Shown in pieces: positions 1-9,325 of a DNA stretch of 64,000 nucleotides; within the stretch, counting starts at the first letter, position 1; every line of letters begins with the position of its first letter. This DNA comes from Algoriphagus aquimarinus (lineage in GTDB: Bacteria > Bacteroidota > Bacteroidia > Cytophagales > Cyclobacteriaceae): contig NZ_FOKK01000017.1 in assembly GCF_900112005.1 (NCBI RefSeq), positions 1 to 64,000 of the forward strand, written 5' to 3'. The notes beneath the pieces were generated by a model. The model ran no database searches and was not told the origin of the DNA. It saw nothing but the letters and a program-made list of their open reading frames with translations. The translations under genes and the position numbers were made by a program.

Positions 1-449
1 GGAAAACCAATTCGACCTATTTAGGAACTACTTGTCACAAGCTGTCAAATAATATTTGGCTACGTGCAAAATCCCGTAGAGTCAGTTTAAAGAATTTCAC
101 ATTCTGAATACTAAGGTTATTTCATCTATTTTTTCTGCTGAATTTTCAACCTTATCTCTGGATGAACGTAAGTGTTATAAGTTCTACAAATAGCGATCAT
201 TTTAGATTTTGCTATTTTTTAAAATCTGGCCTCGCTTGAAATCTCAATTGTCATATAAATCCTTCGGTAAATTCCCTATAGCTCCGGCTATTGGCCCGAA
301 TATTTGTGTGTTTTGCCAAAAGAACAAAGCCTTTATTTCTTAGCCCTCAGTGATTTTTAGTATTACGTAAGGAGGGCAATTTACCAGACTTCTCACTATC
401 CTTTACCCTGTGCAATTTGTGCCGGGTTCACTTATTTATTTTATAAATC
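1..449. other. Gene-free left edge of the window
   Basis: I see no convincing gene here. One frame is open from base 2 to a TAA at 50-52 and could be the last 16 codons of a gene entering from the left, but it is too short to judge. The rest is AT-rich and broken by stops in all frames. The last part must hold the promoter of the following rnk-like gene, but no clear Bacteroidota promoter boxes were picked out. Confidence 0.4.
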
Positions 450-836
450 ATGAAGCCTATACTCACTAAATCAGATTACAACACCATTAAGGACCTAATA
501 GTCAATACGCCTTCACACTTGATCACCAAAGAAATCTCTTTGTTGGCAAGGGAAATTGAAAAAGCCAAACTTGTTCCTGATGCCAAAATCGAATCTCATA
601 TAATTCGACTCAATTCTCATTTTGAAGTTCAGGATGTAGCTTCTGGCCAACTTTTGAAATTCCAATTGACTTTGCCTAAGTTTGGGAATATTGCGGAAAA
701 GAGGCTTTCTATACTTTCACCTTTGGGGGTTGCTATGATTGGGTTTCAAGAGGGGATGGAGATTGAATGGGCACTACCAGGAGGTCTCAAAAAACTTAAA
801 ATATTAAGAGTTGATACACCAGTTCTAACAGAATAA
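450..836 (+). CDS. rnk: Rnk/GreA C-terminal-domain transcription factor
   Basis: 128-residue protein of the GreA/GreB family, most like Rnk, which binds RNA polymerase through an FKBP-like C-terminal domain and lacks the full GreA coiled coil. Residues about 80-120 carry the family hallmark, an SPLGVAMIGFQEGMEIEW stretch followed by a LPGG turn. The N-terminal 60 residues look like the short helical hairpin of Rnk. True GreA is about 157 residues, so this is not the main cleavage factor. It is a single-gene unit ending in a strong terminator shared with the opposing aminotransferase gene. The family is clear. The exact role, nucleotide metabolism in E. coli Rnk, is not shown here. Confidence 0.8.
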   Translation: MKPILTKSDYNTIKDLIVNTPSHLITKEISLLAREIEKAKLVPDAKIESHIIRLNSHFEVQDVASGQLLKFQLTLPKFGNIAEKRLSILSPLGVAMIGFQEGMEIEWALPGGLKKLKILRVDTPVLTE

Positions 837-873
837 AAAAAGGCTGTCTATTTTGAATAGACAGCCTTTTTTG
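835..873. terminator. Bidirectional rho-independent terminator
   Basis: Perfect 11-bp stem (842-852 with 856-866, loop TTG), with A-tracts on the left and T-tracts on the right. It can therefore end both the rnk-like gene on the plus strand and ilvE on the minus strand. Confidence 0.9.
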
Positions 874-893
874 CAAATTATAAAACCGATTTT

Positions 894-1961
894 TTAAATA
901 GTAATAATCCAATTATGTGGATCGGCGATTTCAGCATATTTAATACCATCAAGCTCAGCTAGAACTCTATAGGAAAATGCATCCTCAGATTTTGCAGGAA
1001 GCATATAATCTTTGCCATTGACATTTATGCGCTGTACATGAGCGATAGTTGCAGCAGTCCCAGTTCCAAAAGCTTCTTCCAGCGTACCGTCAATTAAGGC
1101 AGTCTCTAGTTCTGAAACGGTTAGGAATCTTTCCTCTAATGGTTCATTCCAATCTTTAGCCAATTGAATGACAGAATCTCTGGTGATACCTTTAAGGATG
1201 GTTCCTGTATTCGTAGGTGCAGTGATCAGCTTGCCGTCGATCTTGAACATGATATTCATAGTCCCACTCTCTTCGATTTTGCTGTGAGACTTCCCATCAG
1301 TCCATAGAAGTTGGTCGTACCCGGCCTTTTGAGCTTGACGAGCAGGATAGAGTGATGCAGCATAGTTACCCGCCGTTTTAGCTGCTCCAGTGCCACCTTC
1401 AGTCGCTCGTGTAAATGTAGTTTCTACTTTTACACTCACCGGTTTGTTATAGTAATTTCCTACTGGGCAAGTGAAAATGATGAATTTGTATGTGTCAGAA
1501 GGTTTTACTCCGATGTAATCATCTGTAGCAAACATGTAAGGTCTCACATAAAGTGATGCTCCTTTTGCAGTAGGCACCCAGTCTCTTTCGAGATCCAGTA
1601 GTTGGGTCATTCCTTCCATAAAGATTTCTTCAGGAAGGTACGGCATGCACATTCTTTCGGCTGATTCATTCAATCGCCTCCAGTTGGCATCCGCACGAAA
1701 GACGATGACTTTTCCTTCTTCATTTTTGTAGGCTTTTAATCCTTCAAAAATTGATTGTCCATAGTGAAGTGTCGCGTTAGCTGGGTTCAAGCTAAGTGGT
1801 GCATAAGGCACAATTCTAAGATCAGACCATTCACCATTTTTGTAATCCGCCACAAACATGTGATCACTGATCGTGCGTCCAAATACTAAGTTGGAGAAAT
1901 CTGTTTCCGCTAATCTAGAGTTCTGAACTTTAGTTATCGGTAGGGCAAGTTGTGTCTTCAT
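894..1961 (-). CDS. ilvE: Branched-chain amino acid aminotransferase
   Basis: 355-residue fold-type IV PLP enzyme that interconverts Leu, Ile and Val with their 2-oxo acids using glutamate/2-oxoglutarate. The PLP lysine is expected at K195 in the GAAKTAGNY motif. The later EESGTMNIMF and GTGTAATI segments match phosphate- and substrate-binding loops of the long (BCAT/class II) subgroup. Length is normal for that subgroup. It is the last gene of a minus-strand run, 41 bases downstream of the cobalamin adenosyltransferase, and is closed by the shared terminator. Product identity is firm. Confidence 0.95.
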   Translation of the reverse strand: MKTQLALPITKVQNSRLAETDFSNLVFGRTISDHMFVADYKNGEWSDLRIVPYAPLSLNPANATLHYGQSIFEGLKAYKNEEGKVIVFRADANWRRLNESAERMCMPYLPEEIFMEGMTQLLDLERDWVPTAKGASLYVRPYMFATDDYIGVKPSDTYKFIIFTCPVGNYYNKPVSVKVETTFTRATEGGTGAAKTAGNYAASLYPARQAQKAGYDQLLWTDGKSHSKIEESGTMNIMFKIDGKLITAPTNTGTILKGITRDSVIQLAKDWNEPLEERFLTVSELETALIDGTLEEAFGTGTAATIAHVQRINVNGKDYMLPAKSEDAFSYRVLAELDGIKYAEIADPHNWIITI

Positions 1962-2002
1962 TTGTTTTGCCTTTAATCTGGCTGAGCCAAGGTAGCTATT
2001 AA

Positions 2003-2551
2003 TTATTTTCTGGGATTCCAGATAACTTCATTTACATTAAGTTCTTGAGCCATCTTTCTGCATAGCACAAAGAGGTAGTCAGAAAGCCTGTTGAGATATT
2101 GAATTACTAAGTCGGAGACTTCTTCCATAGCTGCCAGTTCGGTCACTATTCTTTCGCATCTCCTGCAGACAGTCCTAGCCAGATGGCCAAAAGAAACAGA
2201 AGGATGACCGCCGGGAAGTATAAACGATTTCAGAGGAGGAAGTGGTTTTTCCATTTCATCGATTTGCTTTTCCAGCATTTCAATGTCAGTTTCCAGCAAA
2301 TCAGGCTTTTTCACATTTTGCTTGGCAGGATCTGTAGCCAGATCTGCACCGATAATGAACAGCCTATCTTGAATTTCCTTCAAGACTTCAGCTCTCATCC
2401 AATTAACCTCTTGATCTCGGAGCATTCCAATGTACGAATTAAGCTCGTCCACGGTGCCATACGCATCGATTCTTATATCGAATTTAGGAACTCTCGTTCC
2501 TCCCAATAGTGAGGTTTGTCCTTCGTCGCCTGTTTTCGTATAAATTTTCAT
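2003..2551 (-). CDS. Cob(I)alamin adenosyltransferase, PduO type
   Basis: Transfers the adenosyl group of ATP to cob(I)alamin to make coenzyme B12. The family's N-terminal ATP-binding signature TKTGDEGQTSLLGG begins at residue 4 when the second methionine is used. I therefore place the start at 2551, not at the upstream in-frame ATG at 2578, which would add nine residues. Conserved CRRCERIV and YLNRLSDYLFVL helices near the C-terminus complete the trimeric four-helix-bundle enzyme. It lies between an ABC ATPase and ilvE and no other cobalamin gene is near. The family call is strong. The start choice is by homology. Confidence 0.93.
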   Translation of the reverse strand: MKIYTKTGDEGQTSLLGGTRVPKFDIRIDAYGTVDELNSYIGMLRDQEVNWMRAEVLKEIQDRLFIIGADLATDPAKQNVKKPDLLETDIEMLEKQIDEMEKPLPPLKSFILPGGHPSVSFGHLARTVCRRCERIVTELAAMEEVSDLVIQYLNRLSDYLFVLCRKMAQELNVNEVIWNPRK

Positions 2552-2611
2552 CTCTTTGCCCTGTTTCTCTAAGGACAAAAATAAGAATCTATTTGAAATT
2601 ATAAGGTGTGA

Positions 2612-3328
2612 TTAGGCGTGCATTGCAATTCCTCGGGTAGGATTCGGGTTTACAGTGTCCGATTCTACCAATCCATCACGCAATCTTACAATTCTGTGTG
2701 CATAATGTGCAATGTCATCTTCGTGCGTTACCATAATTATGGTATTGCCTTTGGAGTGTAATTCATGAAAAAGCTCCATGATATCATGGGATGTCTTTGA
2801 ATCCAAGTTACCTGTAGGCTCATCGGCAAGAATGATACTTGGTGTGTTTACTAATGCTCTAGCAATGGCCACACGCTGACGCTGACCACCAGAAAGTTCA
2901 TTTGGGCGGTGCTTAGTTCTATCCCCAAGTCCTACATTTGACAGAGCTTGAAAAGCAATATCTTCTCGATCAGATTTGCTCATACCTGCGTAGACCAATG
3001 GAAGCGCTACATTTTCTAAGCAGCTTGCTCTTGGAAGAAGGTTGAACGTCTGAAAGACAAATCCAATTTCTTTATTTCTAATTTCTGCCAATTCATTCTC
3101 GGTCATATCAGAAACATCTTTATTGTTCAAGATATAAGTACCTGAAGTAGGCGTGTCTAGACAACCAATGATATTCATCAACGTTGATTTTCCCGAACCA
3201 GAAGGTCCCATGAAAGCTACATATTCTCCTTTATCTACTGATATGGAGACAGACTTTAGAGCCTGAATAATTTCAGAGCCCATTCTGTATGTTTTGTTGA
3301 TTTCGCTGGTTTCTATAATTTTCGTCAT
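2612..3328 (-). CDS. ABC transporter ATP-binding protein, LolD/MacB type
   Basis: ATPase subunit of a MacB/LolD-class ABC system. In the 238-residue form, Walker [10 protein letters not shown] lies at residues 41-49, the Q-loop near 93, signature LSGGQRQR at 145-152, and Walker [13 protein letters not shown] at 165-176. The H-loop is MVTHE. The start is taken at [10 protein letters not shown] because the ABC fold begins there. The upstream ATG at 3388 would add an unlikely 20-residue basic leader. No permease subunit is adjacent. The upstream neighbour is a multi-spanning TPR protein, not a MacB-like FtsX-domain permease. The partner must be elsewhere. Confidence 0.9.
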   Translation of the reverse strand: MTKIIETSEINKTYRMGSEIIQALKSVSISVDKGEYVAFMGPSGSGKSTLMNIIGCLDTPTSGTYILNNKDVSDMTENELAEIRNKEIGFVFQTFNLLPRASCLENVALPLVYAGMSKSDREDIAFQALSNVGLGDRTKHRPNELSGGQRQRVAIARALVNTPSIILADEPTGNLDSKTSHDIMELFHELHSKGNTIIMVTHEDDIAHYAHRIVRLRDGLVESDTVNPNPTRGIAMHA

Positions 3329-3404
3329 GGCTGGGGGTTTTGCTAAAGTTAATATTTTGGGTTGGAAATTGGATTTCCGCCTACACAAAAAACGTTAATG
3401 GGTT

Positions 3405-6188
3405 TCAATAGTTCATGTTTTGGAGGAGTTCAAGCTCTTCTGGACTTGTCCATAGTTTTAAAATCTCTAAGGATTGATCTGCATAGTTATCAAGTCCACT
3501 CTCTCTGGCTGCCTTGATTTTTTTGAACCAAAGAATGGGATCTTGGTTAAATTCGGTAGCAGCATTTAATATTTCGTATTGAGTAAGCGGATCAGTATTT
3601 ATGTCTACTGCGCTAATTATCAGCGGACTAAGGTAAGGGTTTGCTGTAAGTTCGTTGCTAGCCTTTATCCATGAAATGAATGCGTTTACAGAATCTATAT
3701 TTTTCAAGTCTGGATTGTTGGCAAATATTGTTAGGTGTTCTTGTGGGCCAATTATATCCGTAATATATTTTTCTAATTCTTTTAAATCTTCTTTGCCAAG
3801 CCCGTGTGCTTTGAATACTATCAAACGAATTGCAATGTCCGTTTTCAATTCATTTTCAGGAAGTGTCCGCCATTGATGCAATAGGATTTGAGGCAATGTT
3901 TGGTGAAAGCGACCAATTATATTCAAATACTTATGAATAGTAGTGTCTTGATTTGATACGTAGCTAGGAAGTCTAACTTGATATTTTTCTCGGATCTCTA
4001 CTGATTTTGCAGGCATTCCAGCCAGCCCAAATATACTCCAGTGATGTGTGCTGAATCCTTGAAAACCTTTTTCTTCAGCAGCAATAAATTCATTAGCAGC
4101 TTTTTGGAAATCCAGATTTTGAGCTAAAATACTTCCAGAAAGTTGCAAGTAGTAAGCAGCATCATTTGGATTTCTGAATGCCAAACCATTTAGATTTTTC
4201 ACTGCTTCAGTTACTCTTCCAGCTGCCAAACTTCTAATAACGGCGGTTTCTTGCAGAGACATAAGGTAGTCTAGCATTTCAGGCTGTTGCCCAATACTAT
4301 CTAAAAATGCAAGATCTGAATTGGGATCATTCCTGTTGATTTCAGACATCAGATTTCTCCATCCTGCATTGATAAGCATAGGAGAGGATTCTTGCTGTAG
4401 TTTTTCTTTTATCGATTTGACTAGTTCTTCTGATGGAATATTAGCCAGGGCATTTGATGCTGCAAGTTGATTGAGTTGCGATATCAGATCTATTGGTTGA
4501 GCTACATTAACTTCTGGCTGGCCAAGCTTGGTTTGTAAAGCGGTCAGATTGGAATTCAAGACGGGATCATCACTTTCGATCTGAGACATCAATTCCAATG
4601 CTTCGGTCGACTTGTTGACCTTGGTGTAAAGCAAGCTCAGGTTGTTGACTAAATGTGGCTCGTTAGGGAAAATAGTGAGACCTTTTTCTAAGTAATAAAT
4701 CGCATCAAACACTTTGTTTTCCAAGTGAAGTCTTTCGCTCAAAAGCAAAATATTGTCGACTTGTGGAGCTTCTGTAATGCTTTCTTCCAAATTCTGCTTT
4801 GCCAAGGTAGGCTGCTTCAGATCCAACAGTAATTTGGCGGTAGCAAACTTGGCTTTGGGGTTTTTGCGGTAGCGCATCCAGGCATTTTCGTATAAAATAC
4901 TGGCCTCTAATTTCTTGTCAATTTGATAGTAATAATCAGCAAGAATATTACTGGTCATCCCGTTAGCCTGAACGCCTACTATTCCCTCAGCATATGTTGT
5001 AATGACCAGAATTGTGATTAGTCCACCAATCCTAACATGGTAATAAATGAGAGAATGTGGTTTGTAAATTATTGTGTCAATCGCCTTACCTGAGTTCATG
5101 ACAGACATGAAATTTGCCATTAGGTAGATGAAGAAAAATAAACTGAAACCAAACTGCGAATAGACAAGGAGATGTTTGAAAAGTTCTTCTCCTGGCTGAT
5201 TTCCTGAGAGTTTCAATTTCCAGACAAGCCACAAAGAGAGTCCAAATCCTATTAAATGAAGTGCTTTAATGACTGCAGGAGTTGAGACTAATTGCTCACT
5301 TTGATTCACTTTTCCTCCAATAGAAATCCAACCAAAAATCCCTAGAGGTATGAGAAGGAACAGTGCAGAGAAGACCGGGAAAGGGAAGTTTAAGTCTCCC
5401 TGCAAGTCCAGGAGAATGAAGAAAAGTGTGACCAAATAGATTATAGCTATAAAGCTGATCTGTACAGTGATGTTCAGATTAAGATTACGATTGGCTCGTG
5501 CAAGCAAAATGTAAACCCCGGAAATTATGCCGTGTCCGTTCCAAAGTACCCAAGCAAGTGCCAGACAAAAACCAATGGTCAGACTATGCTCTGCTATATA
5601 AATTTCTGGATTTGTGATTGGGCTTTGGGTGATGAGTATGGCAAGACCAGAAAATGTCCCTGCAAAAATCGTTAGCCATTTGATTGCCAAATGCGTTTTT
5701 TGGCCCCAAAGGTGAAAGTATATCAATGGGATTAGCGTCCCTGCTAAAAGAATAATTAGGGGGTAATTAGCACTTTGACCTCCGATATTCAGACCATTGA
5801 AATTGCTTAGTGTGAGTAACACTATCCATACTATTCCTCCTATAATGAAGAAAACCTTTTTGAACTCAGTAATTAAAGTCAGTACTGAAACAACGCCGAG
5901 CCAGACTATGCCAGCATAGATGTAAGATTCTGTTAGATGAATTTCAGGGGTTAATGCTTGAAATTCCTGAAACACCAGGTAATTATCTACTTTAATCGGA
6001 AAGGAAATGGGTCCAATCTGAACCCAATCAAATGGTATTGCAATGGTATCCAGAAATGAGCCTGCCTGAATATTGACATAAGGTTGAGGGTCAAAAATCA
6101 GGTAATAAAGCGCAAAAAGCCCTCCTGAAATTATGAATAGGAGGGCTAAGATTTTAAATGCTAGGGAGGTTTTCAATGTGTTTTTCAA
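3405..6188 (-). CDS. Large multi-spanning membrane protein with TPR repeats
   Basis: 927 residues. The first 410 or so hold about ten to twelve hydrophobic segments, for example LLFIISGGLFALYYLIF near the N-terminus. Residues about 415-560 then show helical pairs typical of tetratricopeptide repeats (ADYYYQIDKKLEASILYENA, NNLSLLYTKVNKSTEALELM), and the remainder is helical and soluble. Such proteins usually act as membrane scaffolds, and no enzyme motif is visible. The gene starts only 5 bases after gatC and probably shares its transcript. I do not recognise a named family, so the function is unknown. Confidence 0.7.
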   Translation of the reverse strand: MKNTLKTSLAFKILALLFIISGGLFALYYLIFDPQPYVNIQAGSFLDTIAIPFDWVQIGPISFPIKVDNYLVFQEFQALTPEIHLTESYIYAGIVWLGVVSVLTLITEFKKVFFIIGGIVWIVLLTLSNFNGLNIGGQSANYPLIILLAGTLIPLIYFHLWGQKTHLAIKWLTIFAGTFSGLAILITQSPITNPEIYIAEHSLTIGFCLALAWVLWNGHGIISGVYILLARANRNLNLNITVQISFIAIIYLVTLFFILLDLQGDLNFPFPVFSALFLLIPLGIFGWISIGGKVNQSEQLVSTPAVIKALHLIGFGLSLWLVWKLKLSGNQPGEELFKHLLVYSQFGFSLFFFIYLMANFMSVMNSGKAIDTIIYKPHSLIYYHVRIGGLITILVITTYAEGIVGVQANGMTSNILADYYYQIDKKLEASILYENAWMRYRKNPKAKFATAKLLLDLKQPTLAKQNLEESITEAPQVDNILLLSERLHLENKVFDAIYYLEKGLTIFPNEPHLVNNLSLLYTKVNKSTEALELMSQIESDDPVLNSNLTALQTKLGQPEVNVAQPIDLISQLNQLAASNALANIPSEELVKSIKEKLQQESSPMLINAGWRNLMSEINRNDPNSDLAFLDSIGQQPEMLDYLMSLQETAVIRSLAAGRVTEAVKNLNGLAFRNPNDAAYYLQLSGSILAQNLDFQKAANEFIAAEEKGFQGFSTHHWSIFGLAGMPAKSVEIREKYQVRLPSYVSNQDTTIHKYLNIIGRFHQTLPQILLHQWRTLPENELKTDIAIRLIVFKAHGLGKEDLKELEKYITDIIGPQEHLTIFANNPDLKNIDSVNAFISWIKASNELTANPYLSPLIISAVDINTDPLTQYEILNAATEFNQDPILWFKKIKAARESGLDNYADQSLEILKLWTSPEELELLQNMNY

Positions 6189-6193
6189 AAGTA

Positions 6194-6481
6194 CTATTCC
6201 ATTACTTTAGGTACGCGGAAGTAGTCAGAGTCTCTTTTAGGAGCATTTTTAAGCCCAGATTCATGGTCCAGTTGATGTCCTACTTTATCCTCACGCATCA
6301 CATTCACTTCTGAAGACATGGTGGTCAGAGGTTCAATATTCTCTGTGTCAATTTCATCCAATTTTTCTACCCAGTCGAGAATTTGACTCATGTCCTTTGA
6401 CATTTTCTCAGCACTGCTTTCGTCAAATTCCAACCTCGCTAAGTGAGCGATTTTCTTGATTGAATTGGTATCTATTTTCAT
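6194..6481 (-). CDS. gatC: Asp-tRNA(Asn)/Glu-tRNA(Gln) amidotransferase subunit C
   Basis: 95-residue GatC, the small stabilising subunit that wraps around GatA in the GatCAB complex that amidates misacylated Glu-tRNA(Gln) or Asp-tRNA(Asn). It has the family pattern: IKKIAHLARLEF at the start, an ILDWVEKLDEIDT helix, the EPLTTMSSEVNVMREDKV middle and a C-terminal YFRVPKVME tail. Its ATG overlaps the stop of the plsC-like gene by 4 bases. gatA and gatB are not in the window, which is common for Bacteroidota. Confidence 0.93.
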   Translation of the reverse strand: MKIDTNSIKKIAHLARLEFDESSAEKMSKDMSQILDWVEKLDEIDTENIEPLTTMSSEVNVMREDKVGHQLDHESGLKNAPKRDSDYFRVPKVME

Positions 6482-7209
6482 ATGTTTAGATTATCTAGGT
6501 CGAGTTGAGTCTGGATTACTTGAAAGCATTTTTCTTTCAAAGCCTTCTCAGAATCAAAATTCTCGGGAAGCAATGGCTCGTGGAGAACCATTTTTGCTGA
6601 TCTCCAATGAAACAGTAACTTCCCGTCATCGGGTAAAATTAGATGATTATAGGATAAAGTGGCAGGGATAATGGGGATTTGTTTGTCTTTAGCCATCCGA
6701 AAAGCCCCGTTTTTGAAGGGAATCATCTCGGGAGGGTTTTTGGTAAAGATTCCCCCTTCTGGAAAAATGATCACTGAACTTCCTGATTCAAGTGCTCGAT
6801 CAGTTCGTTTCATCGTTTCTGCTCTGCTTCTCAATCTATCCCTATCCACTGCAATATGAAGATTCTTAAAATAATAGCCGAAAAGTGGTGCTTTTCTAAT
6901 GGAAGCTTTTCCAACAAATAGCACATCACCAGGAATAAATCCCATCATAGCGATGTCTAAGTAGCTGAAGTGATTTGCTAGATAAATGTAGGGTTTGCCT
7001 TTTTCAATCTTCTCGGTTTTCTCAAATTTCACAGGAAGGAAAATGCACGTGAAATAGCCTCTTGCCCAGTAGCGATTGATTTTTCTGCCGTATTTGTTCC
7101 AACTAGGAACCCAGATGCAAATCAGAATAAAAGGGAAGATTATAAGAAAGCTAAGAATGAAGATTATTGAGGCATAGATCGAATACAGCCTTGCAAGCAG
7201 GTTATTCAT
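6478..7209 (-). CDS. 1-acyl-sn-glycerol-3-phosphate acyltransferase (PlsC-like)
   Basis: 243-residue membrane acyltransferase that would add the second acyl chain to lysophosphatidic acid. The catalytic NHFSYLD box (H-x4-D) lies near residue 82 and the substrate-binding FPEGG box near residue 150. A hydrophobic N-terminal segment (residues about 8-33) anchors it at the inner membrane. It overlaps the globin gene by 8 bases and gatC by 4, so the three are translationally coupled. Other lysophospholipid or lipid A acyltransferases share these motifs, so substrate specificity is inferred. Confidence 0.88.
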   Translation of the reverse strand: MNNLLARLYSIYASIIFILSFLIIFPFILICIWVPSWNKYGRKINRYWARGYFTCIFLPVKFEKTEKIEKGKPYIYLANHFSYLDIAMMGFIPGDVLFVGKASIRKAPLFGYYFKNLHIAVDRDRLRSRAETMKRTDRALESGSSVIIFPEGGIFTKNPPEMIPFKNGAFRMAKDKQIPIIPATLSYNHLILPDDGKLLFHWRSAKMVLHEPLLPENFDSEKALKEKCFQVIQTQLDLDNLNI

Positions 7210-7576
7210 GATTGATCATATGGTTTGCAGCCTTGACGAAATAACTCATCATAGCTTCCTTAATATTCGTTTCTAGCTCAACTTGGTCCAGCGCCACAAG
7301 CATGGAATTCATCCAATGATCACGCATGGCAGCATCTATTTTCCATTTGGCATGCCTCATTCTGAGACGTGGATGACCTCGCTGCTCAGAATAGGTCTCA
7401 GGGCCTCCGAATACTTGGAGTAAAAAGAGAAACAAACGCTCTTCGGCGGGAGCCAAATCATCCGGATACAGTTTTTTCAGAGCTTCATTTTTGGAAACTT
7501 CCTGATAGAAATAGTAGGTGAGTAAGCGGATTTTTTCTTCGCCGATCAGGTCGTATATCGTCTGAGAAGTATTCAT
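7202..7576 (-). CDS. Truncated hemoglobin, group II
   Basis: 124-residue haem protein of the 2-on-2 globin fold. The probable proximal histidine is H75 in the RLRMRHAKWKID segment that marks group II (TrHbO/YjbI). It is followed by the conserved DHWMNSM with the G-helix tryptophan. These proteins bind O2, NO or peroxide and often serve in oxidative or nitrosative stress. It is the first gene of a tightly overlapping unit with the acyltransferase and gatC. The physiological ligand cannot be told from sequence. Confidence 0.87.
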   Translation of the reverse strand: MNTSQTIYDLIGEEKIRLLTYYFYQEVSKNEALKKLYPDDLAPAEERLFLFLLQVFGGPETYSEQRGHPRLRMRHAKWKIDAAMRDHWMNSMLVALDQVELETNIKEAMMSYFVKAANHMINHE

Positions 7577-7598
7577 GGAGCAAACTTACCAATTTCTA

Positions 7599-8954
7599 TC
7601 AAGCCTCCCATTTTTTCACTTTCAGCGACGTGCCTTCCGTGGAAATAACGATGATGTTTTCACCCTGATCAATAAATTCCCCTCGGGAATAGGCGTCATA
7701 GATGTCTCCATTTATTTCGATTTTTCCACTTGGTCTTAATCTGGAATGAACTACTCCAGTTTGACCTTTGAGTGAGTCTGCATAGAAAGAGGAAGTATAG
7801 CCATCACTTCTTTGCTGGGTAGTGGCAAGTGTGATAGTTTTGAAAGCTCCCCATTCATTGACTTTTGGAGTAAGCCAAAAGACTAAGCCAACGGAGGCAA
7901 TTGCAGCTAATATAACGGTGAGTAAAGCCCCGAATAGGTCTGCAGCAGGCACAAAATCAAAGTTGAAATTCTGATTTGGGATCATACCTAGTACCAATCC
8001 TGTCAAAATCCCGATGATTCCCAATACGCCGAAAATCCCAAAACCAGGTATGACAAATAGTTCTACGGCTAAAAGAATGACTCCAATAAAAAAGACCAGA
8101 ATCTCCCAGTTTTCAGCCAAACCATTGAGATAGTAGGGAATGAAGTATAGGAATACTGCAACTACAGAGGCAAGAATAGGGAAACCTATACCTGGAGTTT
8201 GTAATTCGAAATATAAACCGCCGATAATGATCAAGATCAAAAATCCGCTTACAGCGGGATTTAAGAAGAAGGCGATTATCTGTTCTGCGGCATCAGTCTC
8301 ATATGCTATTATTTCGGCGTTTGCAAGGTTTTGAGACGCAAGAATTGCTTCTATCGTGTCGTATTGGCCTTCGCTAAAACCATATTTTTCAGCCTCATTA
8401 GCAGAGAAAGTAATCACAGAACCAGCTTCTGATATTCCTTCAATTTCGATTTTCTCATCTACCATCGCTTCTGCTATTTTTGGGTCACGACCCTGCGCTT
8501 CAGCAGTACTTCTCATCATCGAACGCATATAAGATTGGTATTTGTCGGGGGCCGCAGCTCCATCTGTACCGTTAACTACCGTAGCTGCCCCTATACTTGC
8601 ACCAGGTGCCATGTAAATACTGTCTGTAGCAATGGAAATCAATGCTCCTGCGGAGGCAGCATCTTTATTAATAAAGACATAAATAGGGATGGTTGAATTG
8701 AGAATCATTGTTCGTATGGCATCTGCATCATTTACCGCTCCACCATAGGTGTCCATGTCAATTATAATCAGATCAACTTCTTCTAATTCGGCTTTTTCAA
8801 GCGCCAGTTTCACCCGACGAGTCATGGCAGGATCAATATCCGTGTCGATTTTGAAGGTGAAAACCTTCTTGTCATCACCAGTATCAGTTTGGCCTAGAAC
8901 CAGTTGAGAAGAAAGTAGGAGTAATAGTAGAAATGAACTGAAATAGATTTTCAT
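7599..8954 (-). CDS. NfeD-type membrane-bound serine protease (ClpP class)
   Basis: About 451 residues from the chosen methionine, with a signal peptide ending at LVLGQ. Residues 30-210 form a ClpP-like protease domain with the nucleophile serine in the DAASAGALIS loop (about S101). A probable general-base lysine lies at about K140. Four or so transmembrane segments follow (residues about 220-370), and the C-terminal 70 residues are an OB-fold NfeD domain ending in LKVKKWEA. The family cleaves membrane proteins and is usually paired with a stomatin/SPFH partner, which I do not see nearby. The upstream ATG at 8996 would bury the signal peptide, so 8954 is preferred. Confidence 0.88.
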   Translation of the reverse strand: MKIYFSSFLLLLLLSSQLVLGQTDTGDDKKVFTFKIDTDIDPAMTRRVKLALEKAELEEVDLIIIDMDTYGGAVNDADAIRTMILNSTIPIYVFINKDAASAGALISIATDSIYMAPGASIGAATVVNGTDGAAAPDKYQSYMRSMMRSTAEAQGRDPKIAEAMVDEKIEIEGISEAGSVITFSANEAEKYGFSEGQYDTIEAILASQNLANAEIIAYETDAAEQIIAFFLNPAVSGFLILIIIGGLYFELQTPGIGFPILASVVAVFLYFIPYYLNGLAENWEILVFFIGVILLAVELFVIPGFGIFGVLGIIGILTGLVLGMIPNQNFNFDFVPAADLFGALLTVILAAIASVGLVFWLTPKVNEWGAFKTITLATTQQRSDGYTSSFYADSLKGQTGVVHSRLRPSGKIEINGDIYDAYSRGEFIDQGENIIVISTEGTSLKVKKWEA

Positions 8955-9325
8955 TTTTGGATTGCATGTACGAATGATAAAAGATACGAAATACACATAA
9001 AAAGTGATTCTTTTCTTCGCTTAGCTATGATTTATTGATGTAATATCTGTTTATAAATTCCGATTCTTGGACTATTCTTCGATCTTTGCTAGGAATACAG
9101 TATCAGTATTGCTCGATTTCTTTTCATGCTTTTATTACTTTCTTTTAAAAGGCCACATGCTAGCCCGGCTAATGCCAGTCGGACGGGGAATCTCGCAGGA
9201 TTTATAATCATCCGTATTAGTGTCACTTGTGTCATGCTCGATTTCTAGCATAATTCTTGCGCCACTTGACTTTGGAAATTAATCTTTTATTTCTAATTCG
9301 TTTACTCCCAACTCAGTACAACCCT
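8955..9325. other. Divergent intergenic region
   Basis: 371 bases between the NfeD gene (minus) and the LysM gene (plus), so it must hold both promoters. A short GC-richer patch around 9160-9210 contains a small inverted repeat (TAGCC-C-GGCTA). I see no gene and no clear RNA structure. Confidence 0.4.
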
